From Streptomyces sp. SCUT-3 (GTDB taxonomy: Bacteria; Actinomycetota; Actinomycetes; Streptomycetales; Streptomycetaceae): a DNA stretch of 64,000 nucleotides. A program made the translations under genes and the position numbers. The stretch spans positions 5,528,501-5,592,500 of the forward strand of contig NZ_CP046907.1 of NCBI RefSeq assembly GCF_014083985.1. Reading direction: 5' to 3'. The notes beneath the pieces were generated by a model. The model was not told where the DNA came from, did not search any database, and saw only the letters and a program-made list of their open reading frames with translations. The first letter of the stretch is position 1; each line of letters opens with the position of its first letter. Positions 17,815-25,331 of this stretch are shown piece after piece.

Positions 17815-17844
17815 GACCGGGCCGGCCCGCCGGGCCGGCCGGTC
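17815..17844. terminator. Bidirectional hairpin terminator
   Basis: A GC-rich inverted repeat (about 13 bp per arm with one bulge, around GGGCCGGC) lies between the convergent quinone oxidoreductase and DksA-like genes. There is no U-run, as is common in this group. Confidence 0.5.
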
Positions 17845-17862
17845 GCGGTCCCGGGGCGCGGC

Positions 17863-18258
17863 TCAGAGGCCGGGCCGGGTCTCGCAGGGGGCGCAGAAGC
17901 GGGTGTGGGGGCGGACCCGGAGCCGGTCCAGGGGGATCTTCTCCAGGCAGGACTCGCAGCGGCCGTAGACGCCCTCGGCCATGTGCCGCAGGGCGCGGGC
18001 GATCTCGGCGAGCTCGCGGCGCGAGGCGGCGACCTCGGCCTCGGCGGCGGCCGACAGGGCGGCCTGTCCGGCCACCGAGCCGGAGCGCTTGCCGTCGCCG
18101 TGCCTGCCGTCGTCGCGGGAGCGGGAGCGGGAGTGATGCGGGTCGGCGGTCCGTGCGGCCCGGGCCACCAGGTCCGCCAGTCTCACGCTGTGTTGCTCGT
18201 ACTGCTCCTCGAGCACGTCCCGCAGTGCCTCGATGGGGTCCTGCCCGGTGAAGATCAT
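17863..18258 (-). CDS. DksA/TraR-type C4 zinc-finger protein (first of three)
   Basis: 131 residues. An N-terminal helical region is broken by a basic Arg/Ser/His linker (residues ~40-60), and a C-terminal C4 zinc finger follows: C101-x2-C104 and C122-x2-C125, within the family context RCESCLEKIPLDRLRVRP. DksA-family proteins act through the RNA polymerase secondary channel; whether this one does is not shown. The ATG at 18258 has AGGAG six bases upstream; an upstream GTG at 18294 abuts the response regulator stop. It lies directly downstream of the two-component pair and is likely co-transcribed with it. Confidence 0.87.
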   Translation of the reverse strand: MIFTGQDPIEALRDVLEEQYEQHSVRLADLVARAARTADPHHSRSRSRDDGRHGDGKRSGSVAGQAALSAAAEAEVAASRRELAEIARALRHMAEGVYGRCESCLEKIPLDRLRVRPHTRFCAPCETRPGL

Positions 18259-18294
18259 CGGCTGCTCCTGGAGGGAGGGGGCAAGGACGAACAC

Positions 18295-19056
18295 TCAGGG
18301 CTCGACGAGCCCGGCGCGGATGGCGTACCTGGTCAGCGCCAGCCGGTCGCGCAGGCCGAGCTTCTGCAGAATGTTCGCCCTATGACGTTCGACGGTCTTG
18401 ACGCTGATGACAAGAGTCTGAGCAATTTCTTTCGACGAATGTCCTTCGGCGACCAGTTTCAGGACTTCTTCCTCACGCACCGTGAGCACCCGTTCCGGGA
18501 CCTCCCCGCCCCGGTGCACGTGCTCCAGGTAGGTGCGGATCAGAGCGGTGACCGCCCCCGGGTACAGGAACGGCTCCCCGCGCATCGCGGCCCGGCACGC
18601 CTCGACGAGGTCCCGGTCGGCCACCGACTTCAGCACGTAGCCCGAGGCGCCCGCCTTGAGGGCCTCGAAGAAGTACTGCTCGTTGTCGTACATGGTCAGG
18701 ATGAGGATGCGCAGTCCCGGGTGGGCGCGGGAGAGCTCCCGGGCGGCCTGCAGGCCGGTCATGCGGGGCATGGCGACGTCCAGGACGGCCAGGTCGACCG
18801 GATGCCTGCGCGCCTGCTCGACGGCCTCGGCCCCGTCGCCCGCCTCCGCGACGACCGTCAGGTCCGGCTCGCTGTCGAGGATCAGCCGGACGCCCCGGCG
18901 GACCAGGGCGTGGTCGTCCGCGAGGAGGATGCGGGTGGGGGCGGGCCGCCCGGCGTCGGCCGGGCCGGGGGGCCGGGCGGTGTCCGGACCGGTGGGTCGG
19001 GGGGCGTCCGGGGGCGCGGGGGTGCGTGCCGGGGGGTTCGGGGAAGGGCTGGACAC
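18295..19056 (-). CDS. NarL/LuxR-type response regulator
   Basis: 253 residues. After a ~40-residue Pro-rich leader, a receiver domain starts at TRILLADDHALVRRG (acidic pair D47/D48) with the phosphoacceptor D93 (VLDVAMPRMTG). A C-terminal LuxR helix-turn-helix at about 187-245 follows (LTVREEEVLKLVAEGHSSKEIAQTLVISVKTVERHRANILQKLGL). The GTG start lies 3 bp after the histidine kinase stop, so the pair is coupled. Target unknown; the palindrome upstream of the kinase is a candidate. Confidence 0.93.
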   Translation of the reverse strand: MSSPSPNPPARTPAPPDAPRPTGPDTARPPGPADAGRPAPTRILLADDHALVRRGVRLILDSEPDLTVVAEAGDGAEAVEQARRHPVDLAVLDVAMPRMTGLQAARELSRAHPGLRILILTMYDNEQYFFEALKAGASGYVLKSVADRDLVEACRAAMRGEPFLYPGAVTALIRTYLEHVHRGGEVPERVLTVREEEVLKLVAEGHSSKEIAQTLVISVKTVERHRANILQKLGLRDRLALTRYAIRAGLVEP

Positions 19057-19059
19057 GGG

Positions 19060-20064
19060 TCACTCGTTCCTGTCGCCTGTACCTGTGGGTGTGCGGTCGC
19101 CGGACGAGGGGGCGTCCGACGGGACGTCGACCGGCACCTGCAGCAGGACCTCGGTGCCGCCGCCGGGCCGCGGACCGATGCTCAGCCGGGCCCCGACCAG
19201 CAGGGCCCGCTCCCGCATCCCGCGGATCCCCGCCCCCTCCCGGACGATGCCCGGCCCTAGGCCGTCGTCGGTGATCCGCAGTTCCACGCAGTCCGCCGTC
19301 CGGCGCAGGGACACCTCGGCGGTGGACGCCTCCGCGTGCCGGGCCACGTTGGTCAGGCCCTCCTGCGCCACCCGGTACAGGACCAGTTCCACCTCGCGGT
19401 CCAGGGGCGGCAGCCCGGGCGGGAAGCGCCGCCGCACGGTCATCCCGGTGTGGGTGGAGAACTCCGTCGCCAGTGAGGTCAGGGCACTGACCAGGCCGAG
19501 GTCCTCCAGGACGCCCGGCCGCAGCCTGCGGGCGAGCCGGCGCACCTCGTCGAGGCTGCCGCGGGTGGTCTCCTGCGCGTGCCCGAGGTCCTCCAGGAGG
19601 TCCTCCGGGGCCCGGTCGGCCACCCGCTTGAGCTCCAGCAGGACCGCGGTGAGGCTCTGGCCGACCTCGTCGTGCAGCTCCTGCGCTATCCGCCGCCGCT
19701 CGGCCTCCTGCGCCGACAGGGCGCGCGCGTTGCTGGTGCTGCGCTCGGCCTCGAGCCGGTCCAGCATCTCGTTGAACGTGCGCAGCAGGTCGGGGATGCC
19801 GCCGTGGCCGGTCACCGGCAGGCGCTGGCCCGGACGGAGCAGGTCGATGGTGGTCATCATCCGGGTCAGCCGCTCCAGCGGGGCCAGGCCGATGCGCAGC
19901 AGCACCGCGTTGGCCAGCAGCATGACGGCCAGCCCGCCGGTGAGCACCACGGCCTCGGTGAGCAGGATCGGGACCGAGACGGTCACCGGGGCCCACAGCA
20001 GCACCGCGGTGGCCACGGCCAGCACCAGGGCGTTGAGCAGAAAGATCCGCCAGAACAGGGACAC
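19060..20064 (-). CDS. NarL-family sensor histidine kinase
   Basis: About 334 residues. Two membrane segments (RIFLLNALVLAVATAVLLW and a second near 38-58) are separated by a very short loop, followed by a HAMP-like linker (APLERLTRMM...FNEMLDRLE). The HisKA_3 dimerisation box AQELHDEVGQSLTAVLLELKR has phosphorylated H131, and a HATPase domain ends at GAGIRGMRERA. The lack of an extracellular sensor loop suggests sensing in the membrane or via a partner. The GTG at 20064 was chosen because GAGGAGG lies 12 bases upstream and the membrane helix starts at once; the frame is open further upstream. Confidence 0.86.
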   Translation of the reverse strand: MSLFWRIFLLNALVLAVATAVLLWAPVTVSVPILLTEAVVLTGGLAVMLLANAVLLRIGLAPLERLTRMMTTIDLLRPGQRLPVTGHGGIPDLLRTFNEMLDRLEAERSTSNARALSAQEAERRRIAQELHDEVGQSLTAVLLELKRVADRAPEDLLEDLGHAQETTRGSLDEVRRLARRLRPGVLEDLGLVSALTSLATEFSTHTGMTVRRRFPPGLPPLDREVELVLYRVAQEGLTNVARHAEASTAEVSLRRTADCVELRITDDGLGPGIVREGAGIRGMRERALLVGARLSIGPRPGGGTEVLLQVPVDVPSDAPSSGDRTPTGTGDRNE

Positions 20065-20415
20065 GACGAAACAGGACCTCCTCGCCCCCCACTGTTCCAC
20101 GGGAACCGGGGGTCCCGGCCGCCGCGTCCGCGGGATGCACCGCCCCCCGGCGGGAAATGGGTGCCAGCACCCATTTCCCGCGGCGGCCTCAGCGGGCATG
20201 GTGGGGATCATGAGTCTGCCTCTGTCCCGCACCGCGAGCGGTTCGCCGCCGGGCGGCCCGCGCACCCCCTGAGGGGCCCGCGAACGGCATCGCCGGCGAC
20301 GGTCCGCCGACGGTGCGACGACGAGGCCGCGGCGGGCCCCGGCCCGCAGGCAGGAACCATTTCGCGCTTCTTCGCGCATCTCCCATTCCTTCGCACGGTG
20401 AGGAACCCACCAGCC
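20065..20415. other. Divergent intergenic region holding a 15-bp perfect palindrome
   Basis: 351 bp without a supported gene separate the histidine kinase from the second DksA-like gene, so it should carry promoters in both directions. The striking element is GCGGGAAATGGGTGC (20150-20164), repeated inverted at 20167-20181 with a 2-bp spacer. It is the only AT-richer patch of the region. No coding signal is visible. Confidence 0.6.
20150..20181. promoter_or_regulatory. Perfect 15-bp inverted repeat, candidate operator
   Basis: The arms GCGGGAAATGGGTGC and GCACCCATTTCCCGC flank a CA spacer. It is 86 bp upstream of the kinase start and 235 bp upstream of the divergent DksA-like gene, with no U-run after it, so a dimeric regulator site is more likely than a terminator. 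The binding protein is unknown; the neighbouring NarL-type regulator is the first candidate. Confidence 0.55.
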
Positions 20416-20745
20416 ATGACGTCCCTGGACACCGAACGCCCCGACAGCCCCCACGAACGCGTCTCCGCGCACGACGCCCGCCAGTGGCTGGCCCGCGAGC
20501 GCAACGCGCGCCTGACCCAGCTCGACGCCATCGAGCAGAGCGGCCAGAAGGACGCCGACGAGCTGATGGCCGCGCAGACGGTCTCGCTCCGTCGGGTGCT
20601 GAAGGAGATCGACCACGCCGAGCAGCGCCTGGAGGCCGGGAAGTACGGCGTGTGCGAGGAGTGCGCCAGGCCCGTCGCCCCGGAGCGCCTGGAGATCCTG
20701 CCCTACGCGCGCTGCTGCGTGTCCTGCCAGAAGAAGGCCGTGTGA
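20416..20745 (+). CDS. DksA/TraR-type zinc-finger protein (second of three)
   Basis: 109 residues, a compact member of the DksA/TraR family. A helical hairpin (ARQWLARERNARLTQLDAIE and SLRRVLKEIDHAEQRLEAGKYGVC) leads into a C4 finger: C80-x2-C83 and C101-x2-C104 (an extra C100 gives CCxxC). The context YGVCEECARPVAPERLEILPYAR is canonical. It is the first gene of a rightward run with the third DksA-like gene, the MreB-like gene and SecDF. GAGGAA precedes the ATG at ~10 bases. Confidence 0.9.
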   Translation: MTSLDTERPDSPHERVSAHDARQWLARERNARLTQLDAIEQSGQKDADELMAAQTVSLRRVLKEIDHAEQRLEAGKYGVCEECARPVAPERLEILPYARCCVSCQKKAV

Positions 20746-20820
20746 GGGCCGCGACGAGACCCCGGACCGGACTTCCCTGACGGGCCCACCCGGCCCCCTC
20801 GCACGGAGGACGTGACACCA

Positions 20821-21224
20821 GTGAGCACCGACACCGCCCCCGACACCGCTCCGGGCACCGTCAACGCCGGACTGTCGCCGGTACAGCTGGCCGCGGCGCG
20901 CGACCTGCTCGAGGAGCAGCGCGGATCCCGCATCGAGCAGTTGCGACGACTGCAGCAGCACGACGGCGGGACCGGCGGAACGGACGGGCCGGACGGGCCG
21001 GACGGTGACGGGGCCGGCGCCGGCGCCGGTGCGGCCCGGATCAGGCTCGTCGACTGGGCCCGCATGGTGCTCGCCGACGTCGACGCGGCCCTCGCCCGGA
21101 TGGACGAGGGCCGGTACGGCGTGTGCGGGATGTGCACCGGGCCGGTCGAGTGGGACCGGCTGCGTGTGGTGCCCAGGCCCGCTACTGCTCGCGCTGCCAC
21201 CCGGCGCGCAGGGCGGGGAGGTGA
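20821..21224 (+). pseudogene. DksA/TraR-type zinc-finger protein (third), frameshifted near its end
   Basis: From the GTG at 20821 (GGAGGA ten bases upstream; an in-frame GTG at 20812 is too close) the frame gives a helical N-terminus, a Gly/Asp/Ala linker and the first finger half YGVCGMCTGPVEWDRLRVVPR. It then runs off into PATARAATRR. One base later, from 21177, the frame reads ARYCSRCHPARRAGR and stops at 21224. This restores the second CxxC of the finger and creates a GTGA overlap with the next gene. A one-G deletion in the AGG at 21175-21177 explains everything. As given, the frame ends at 21243 without the second zinc half-site. Confidence 0.8.
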
Positions 21225-22108
21225 CGCCCCCGCGTCCGGGTGAGGGGGCGGGCGGGGAGGGCCTCCCCTTCCCCCGGGCGCGGTCGAACGGGGCGCCGGG
21301 GGCCGCGCAGCCGGCGCGGGGGGACCTCGCGGCGGGGCTGGCGATCGACATGGGCAGCGCCCGTACCCGGGTGTGGTCCCGGGACGGGGGCCTCCTGGCC
21401 GACATGCCCAGCACCGTCCTCACCGGGGAGACGGCCGGCCGCCCGGTGAGGCGCGGCCGGGTCGTCGACGTGCCCGGCTGCGCCCGCATGCTGCACCGGC
21501 TGGTCGGCGACCGCGCCGCGCGCCGCCGCCACCGGCCGGTGATCGTCCTGAGCTGCCCGGTGCTGTCCGAGCAGGACTACCGGGCGGCCGCGGTCCGCGC
21601 GCTGTCGGCCCTCGGGCCGAGCACGGTGCTGGTGATCGACAGCGCCCGGGCGGCGGCCCTGGGCGCCCGCGCCGACCTCGCGGACCGCCGCCCCCTGCTG
21701 GTGGTCGACGTCGGGGCGGGCCTGGTGGAGGTCACCCTGCTGGCGGACGGGCAGGTGGCCCGCGCCCGGCAGGCCCGGCTGGGCCTGGAAGACATCGGCC
21801 CGGCCCTGCCCGTCGGAAGGATCGTCAGGGCCGTCACCGATATGGTGCTGGACATGCTCAGGGAGGACGGGACCGCGTCGACGGTCGACGCGCTGGACCG
21901 CGGGCCGCTGGTGACCGGCGGCGGAGCCCTGCGCCCGGAGATCGTCTACCGCATCGCCACCCTGCTGGACACCCCGGCCCGTCCGGCCCCCGCACCGGCC
22001 ACGGCCGTCGTGCGCGGTGCGGCCGCGGCCCTGCTGTCCGGACCCGGCCACCCGGCCCTCGTCGCCTGCGACGCCCGGGACGGAACCCCCCAGGGCCTCC
22101 GGCGGTGA
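21221..22108 (+). CDS. Short MreB-like actin-fold protein
   Basis: 295 residues, shorter than MreB (~340-345). The actin/Hsp70 nucleotide-binding landmarks are present: phosphate-1 LAIDMGSARTRVW (about 40-52), VIVLSCPVLSEQDYRAA, phosphate-2 LLVVDVGAGLVEVTLLADG and adenosine motif PLVTGGGALRPEIV. The deficit in length falls in the part that would form subdomains IB/IIB, by my reading. From memory, S. coelicolor has a third, short MreB-like protein in a similar DksA/SecDF setting. The GTG start overlaps the restored stop of the third DksA gene. A role in wall growth or sporulation is inferred from MreB only. Confidence 0.8.
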   Translation: MTPPRPGEGAGGEGLPFPRARSNGAPGAAQPARGDLAAGLAIDMGSARTRVWSRDGGLLADMPSTVLTGETAGRPVRRGRVVDVPGCARMLHRLVGDRAARRRHRPVIVLSCPVLSEQDYRAAAVRALSALGPSTVLVIDSARAAALGARADLADRRPLLVVDVGAGLVEVTLLADGQVARARQARLGLEDIGPALPVGRIVRAVTDMVLDMLREDGTASTVDALDRGPLVTGGGALRPEIVYRIATLLDTPARPAPAPATAVVRGAAAALLSGPGHPALVACDARDGTPQGLRR

Positions 22109-22713
22109 CCCCGCCGCCCGAGCGGGCCGCACCCCGCACGGCACGGTCCGCCGGACGGCCGCGCCCGCGACCGGCCGTGCCCCTCCATCCGGCAGGACAC
22201 CCGGCAGGACACCCGACGGGACGCCCGGCGGACCGGGGTGCGCAGGCGCTGTCGGCCGCACTGCTCGCCGTACTGGCGGTGTTGTCGGTCCTGTGGGCGC
22301 CGACGGCGACGGCGAGGACGGCGGCCCTGCGCACGGCCCCGGCCGGGACCGGGGCGGCGGTGCAGGCCCCGGGCGCGGGGCAGGCCCTGGGCCCGTCCCG
22401 GCCCGGTACGGCCCCCGCCCCGAAGTCCGCGCCCGCGCCCGAACCCGCACCCGTATTCGACCCCGATCCCGCTCCGGCCCCGGCGCGGGCCGACGGGCCG
22501 TGGCGGGTGCCGCCCGGCCACGCGGCCGTGCTGCAGCAGGCGGGGGAGCAGCACGCCCCGGCCGGCCCCGGGCACGCCGCCTCCGCCCAGGCCGCCCGGC
22601 AGCCGCTGCCGGGCGCCGGCCCGCCCGCGCCCCCCGCCCCGGACGGGGCCCGCACCTCCGCGCCGCCCGGGACCCTCCCCGGCGTCCGCGGGCCTCCGGC
22701 GACGACCGGCTGA
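22105..22713 (+). CDS. Small single-pass membrane or exported protein, Pro/Ala rich
   Basis: 202 residues, unrecognised family. An Arg/Pro-rich N-terminus (1-45) leads into one hydrophobic segment, ALSAALLAVLAVLSVLWAPTATA (~50-72), then a long Pro/Ala/Gly-rich tail with the short alternation of APAPEPAPVFDPDPAPAP. The GTG start overlaps the MreB-like stop (GTGA), so it is co-translated with it. The layout (basic N-terminus, one helix, disordered exterior) resembles a membrane anchor or wall-spanning protein. Function unknown. Confidence 0.6.
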   Translation: MTPPPERAAPRTARSAGRPRPRPAVPLHPAGHPAGHPTGRPADRGAQALSAALLAVLAVLSVLWAPTATARTAALRTAPAGTGAAVQAPGAGQALGPSRPGTAPAPKSAPAPEPAPVFDPDPAPAPARADGPWRVPPGHAAVLQQAGEQHAPAGPGHAASAQAARQPLPGAGPPAPPAPDGARTSAPPGTLPGVRGPPATTG

Positions 22714-22794
22714 CCGGTTCCCGAAAGACCGATCCCGTCGTCCTTCCGGCGTGCCCGCCCGGGCGCGCCGGCCTGCCCACCGGAGGCAATTTCC

Positions 22795-25152
22795 GTGACC
22801 CGTGCCACCGCGGTGCGGGCGGTCCTGGCCCTGGCCGTCCTGCTCGCGTCCGCATTCATCGCCCTGGCCACCCCCGTCCGCCTGGGACTCGACCTGCAAG
22901 GAGGAACCCGGATCGTCCTCCAGGCCCGTGACTCGGCCACCGCGACCGCCGACCGGGAGACCACCGAGCGCACCCTGGAGGTCCTGCGCAACCGCGTCGA
23001 CGCCCTCGGCGTCGCCGAACCCACCCTCACCCGGTCCGGCGAGGACCGGATCATCGTCGAACTGCCCGACGTCCAGGACCCGAAGGAGGCCGCAGAGGTC
23101 CTCGGCCGCACCGCGCAGCTGACCTTCCACGCCGTCGAGGGGGTGGAGGAGCAGAAGGAACAGGGGAAGGAGCCCTCGGCCGAGAAGGCTGACAAGGGCG
23201 CCCGAGTCCTGGAGGACGAGTCCGGGCAGCGGCTGCGGCTGGCCCCCACCGCGCTCGACGGATCGGGCGTGAAGGACGCCGCGGCGCAGATCGACACCGC
23301 GCAGGGCGGGGGCTGGTTCGTCTCCGTGGACTTCCGCGGCGGCGGAGGGGACGACTGGGCGAAGCTGACCGGCGATGCCGCCTGCAACCCGGCCGGCAGC
23401 CCGCAGCGGCGGGTCGCGATCGTCCTGGACAACGAGGTGATCTCCTCCCCCCAGGTCGACCCCTCGGTCGCCTGCAAGGTCGGCATCAACGACGGCGCCA
23501 CGCGGATCACCGGCTCGTTCACCGCCGAGGAGGCCCGCGACCTGGCCCTGCTGATCAAGGGCGGCGCCCTCCCCGTCCCCGTGGACATCGTCGAGCAGCG
23601 CACGGTCGGCCCGACGCTGGGCGCCGACGCGATCGACGCCAGCGCCCGCGCGGCCCTGATCGGCATCGCGCTCACCTCGGTCTTCGTCATCGTCGTCTAC
23701 CGGTTCTTCGGGGCGCTGGCCGCCGTCGCCCTCGCCGCCTACGGGCTGATCTCCTACGCGGCCATGGTGGGACTGGGCGTGACCCTGACCCTCCCCGGCC
23801 TCGCCGGGTTCGTGCTGGCGGTGGGCATGGCCGTGGACGCCAACGTGCTGGTCTTCGAGCGCGCCCGGGAGGAGTACGCGTCCGCCCCGAAGCGCGGCCT
23901 GCACAAGGCCTCGACCGCCGGGTTCCGGCACGCCCTCAGCGCGATCGCCGACTCCAACATCACCACGCTCCTCGCCGCCGGACTGCTGTTCTTCTTCGCC
24001 TCCGGACCGGTCAAGGGGTTCGGTGTGACCCTGTCGATCGGCGTGCTGGCCTCGATGGTCTCCGCGCTGGTCGTCACCCGGGCCCTGGCCGACCTGTTCT
24101 CCGACCGCGCGTTCCTCACCCGCCGGCCGCAGCTGAGCGGCATCGCCCTCCCCGGCCGGGTCCGCACATGGCTGGCCGAGCGCAACCCCGACCTGCTGCG
24201 CAGCCCCCGAGGCTGGCTGGCCCTGTCGCTGGCGGCCGTCGTGCTGGCGGGGGCGGGCGTCGCGGTGAAGGGACTGGAACTGGGAGTGGAGTTCACCGGC
24301 GGCAGGCTCACCGAGTACTCCACCACCCGCACCCTGGACGCCGAGGAGGCCAGGGAGGCCGTCGCCGCGGCGGGGTTCGACCGGGCCGCGGTCACCACCT
24401 CCGGCGACGGCGACGTCTCGGTGCGCACCGGTGAACTGTCCAACGCCGGGGAGGAGCGGATCCGGGCGGCCCTCGCCGAGGCGGGCGGCGGCGCAGAGAA
24501 GGTGAAGGACGAGATGATCGGCCCGAGCCTGGGCGACGAACTGCGGCGCAACGCCCTGATCGCGCTCGGCATCGCCCTGGCCGCCCAACTGGTCTACCTG
24601 GCCGCACGGTTCCGCTGGACCTTCGGGGCCTCCGCGGTGATCGCCATGATCCACGACGTGGTCCTGCTGGTCGGGATCTTCGCCTGGCTCGGCAAGCCCG
24701 TCGACGGTGTCTTCCTCGCCGCGCTGCTCACGGTCATCGGCTACTCCGTCAACGACTCCGTGGTGGTCTTCGACCGGGTCCGCGAACTGTGGGGCGCGTC
24801 CCGCCGCACCCCGTTCCGGCAGGTGGCGAACACGGCGGTGCTGCAGACGGTGCCGCGCACCGTCAACACCGGCATCGGCGCGGTGTTCATCCTCGCCGCG
24901 CTGGTCGTACTGGGCGGGGACTCGCTCGCCGACTTCGCGTTCGCCCTGCTGACCGGTGTCCTGGTGGGCACCTGGTCGTCGGTGTTCACGGCCGTCCCGG
25001 CGGCGGTGGAACTGGAGGCCCGCAGGAACGCGCCCCCGCCGCCCCCGGTCTCCAAGGGGAAGAAGCGGACGGGTACCGGCTCCGCCCGCCGGCTCCCCGG
25101 CGGCCGCGCGGCGGACGGCCGCGCGGCGCACCCCAACGGGGCGCAGGTCTGA
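22795..25152 (+). CDS. secDF: SecDF fusion, protein translocase accessory
   Basis: 785 residues joining SecD and SecF in one chain. The SecD half has the first membrane helix (AVLALAVLLASAFIALA), LGLDLQGGTRIVLQ, VLRNRVDALGVAEP, the periplasmic P1 region and the five-helix block with LAVGMAVDANVLVFERAREE. The SecF half starts near LELGVEFTGGRLTEY and has GYSVNDSVVVFDRVRE. By family it uses the proton gradient to pull secreted proteins through SecYEG. GGAGG lies 8 bases before the GTG. Streptomyces usually also carry separate secD and secF elsewhere, so this would be an extra copy tied to this locus. The C-terminus is Lys/Arg/Gly rich. Confidence 0.94.
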   Translation: MTRATAVRAVLALAVLLASAFIALATPVRLGLDLQGGTRIVLQARDSATATADRETTERTLEVLRNRVDALGVAEPTLTRSGEDRIIVELPDVQDPKEAAEVLGRTAQLTFHAVEGVEEQKEQGKEPSAEKADKGARVLEDESGQRLRLAPTALDGSGVKDAAAQIDTAQGGGWFVSVDFRGGGGDDWAKLTGDAACNPAGSPQRRVAIVLDNEVISSPQVDPSVACKVGINDGATRITGSFTAEEARDLALLIKGGALPVPVDIVEQRTVGPTLGADAIDASARAALIGIALTSVFVIVVYRFFGALAAVALAAYGLISYAAMVGLGVTLTLPGLAGFVLAVGMAVDANVLVFERAREEYASAPKRGLHKASTAGFRHALSAIADSNITTLLAAGLLFFFASGPVKGFGVTLSIGVLASMVSALVVTRALADLFSDRAFLTRRPQLSGIALPGRVRTWLAERNPDLLRSPRGWLALSLAAVVLAGAGVAVKGLELGVEFTGGRLTEYSTTRTLDAEEAREAVAAAGFDRAAVTTSGDGDVSVRTGELSNAGEERIRAALAEAGGGAEKVKDEMIGPSLGDELRRNALIALGIALAAQLVYLAARFRWTFGASAVIAMIHDVVLLVGIFAWLGKPVDGVFLAALLTVIGYSVNDSVVVFDRVRELWGASRRTPFRQVANTAVLQTVPRTVNTGIGAVFILAALVVLGGDSLADFAFALLTGVLVGTWSSVFTAVPAAVELEARRNAPPPPPVSKGKKRTGTGSARRLPGGRAADGRAAHPNGAQV

Positions 25153-25157
25153 CACGG

Positions 25158-25194
25158 CCGGTCCCGGGCACCGCGCCGCGGTGCCCGGGACCGG
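25158..25194 (+). terminator. Strong hairpin terminator after secDF
   Basis: A perfect 17-bp stem (25158-25174 with 25178-25194, core GTCCCGGGCACC) with a 3-nt loop starts 6 bp after the secDF stop codon, in a convergent gap. Confidence 0.75.
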
Positions 25195-25250
25195 CGCCCG
25201 GGACCGGCCTCCGGAACCGGGCGCGGCACCCCGCCGCGCCCCGTCCCTTC

Positions 25251-25295
25251 GCGCCGTATCCCGCCGCGCCGTATCCCGCCGCGGCGTATCCCGCC
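25251..25295. repeat. Three tandem 15-bp repeats
   Basis: GCGCCGTATCCCGCC occurs three times in a row (the third copy has GCGGCG) in the convergent gap between secDF and the polymerase gene. Non-coding; meaning unknown. Confidence 0.85.
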
Positions 25296-25331
25296 GCGGC
25301 GCGGCGCGGGTGTCCGGGGCCGGGAGGGGGC

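Noticed and set aside
21170-21190. Programmed -1 frameshift in DksA3
   Set aside because: No X-XXY-YYZ slippery heptamer or downstream hairpin is evident, and a single missing G explains the data together with three similar sites.
24560-25152. Separate secF gene
   Set aside because: The SecD and SecF parts are in one continuous frame with no internal stop or ribosome site, so it is a true fusion.
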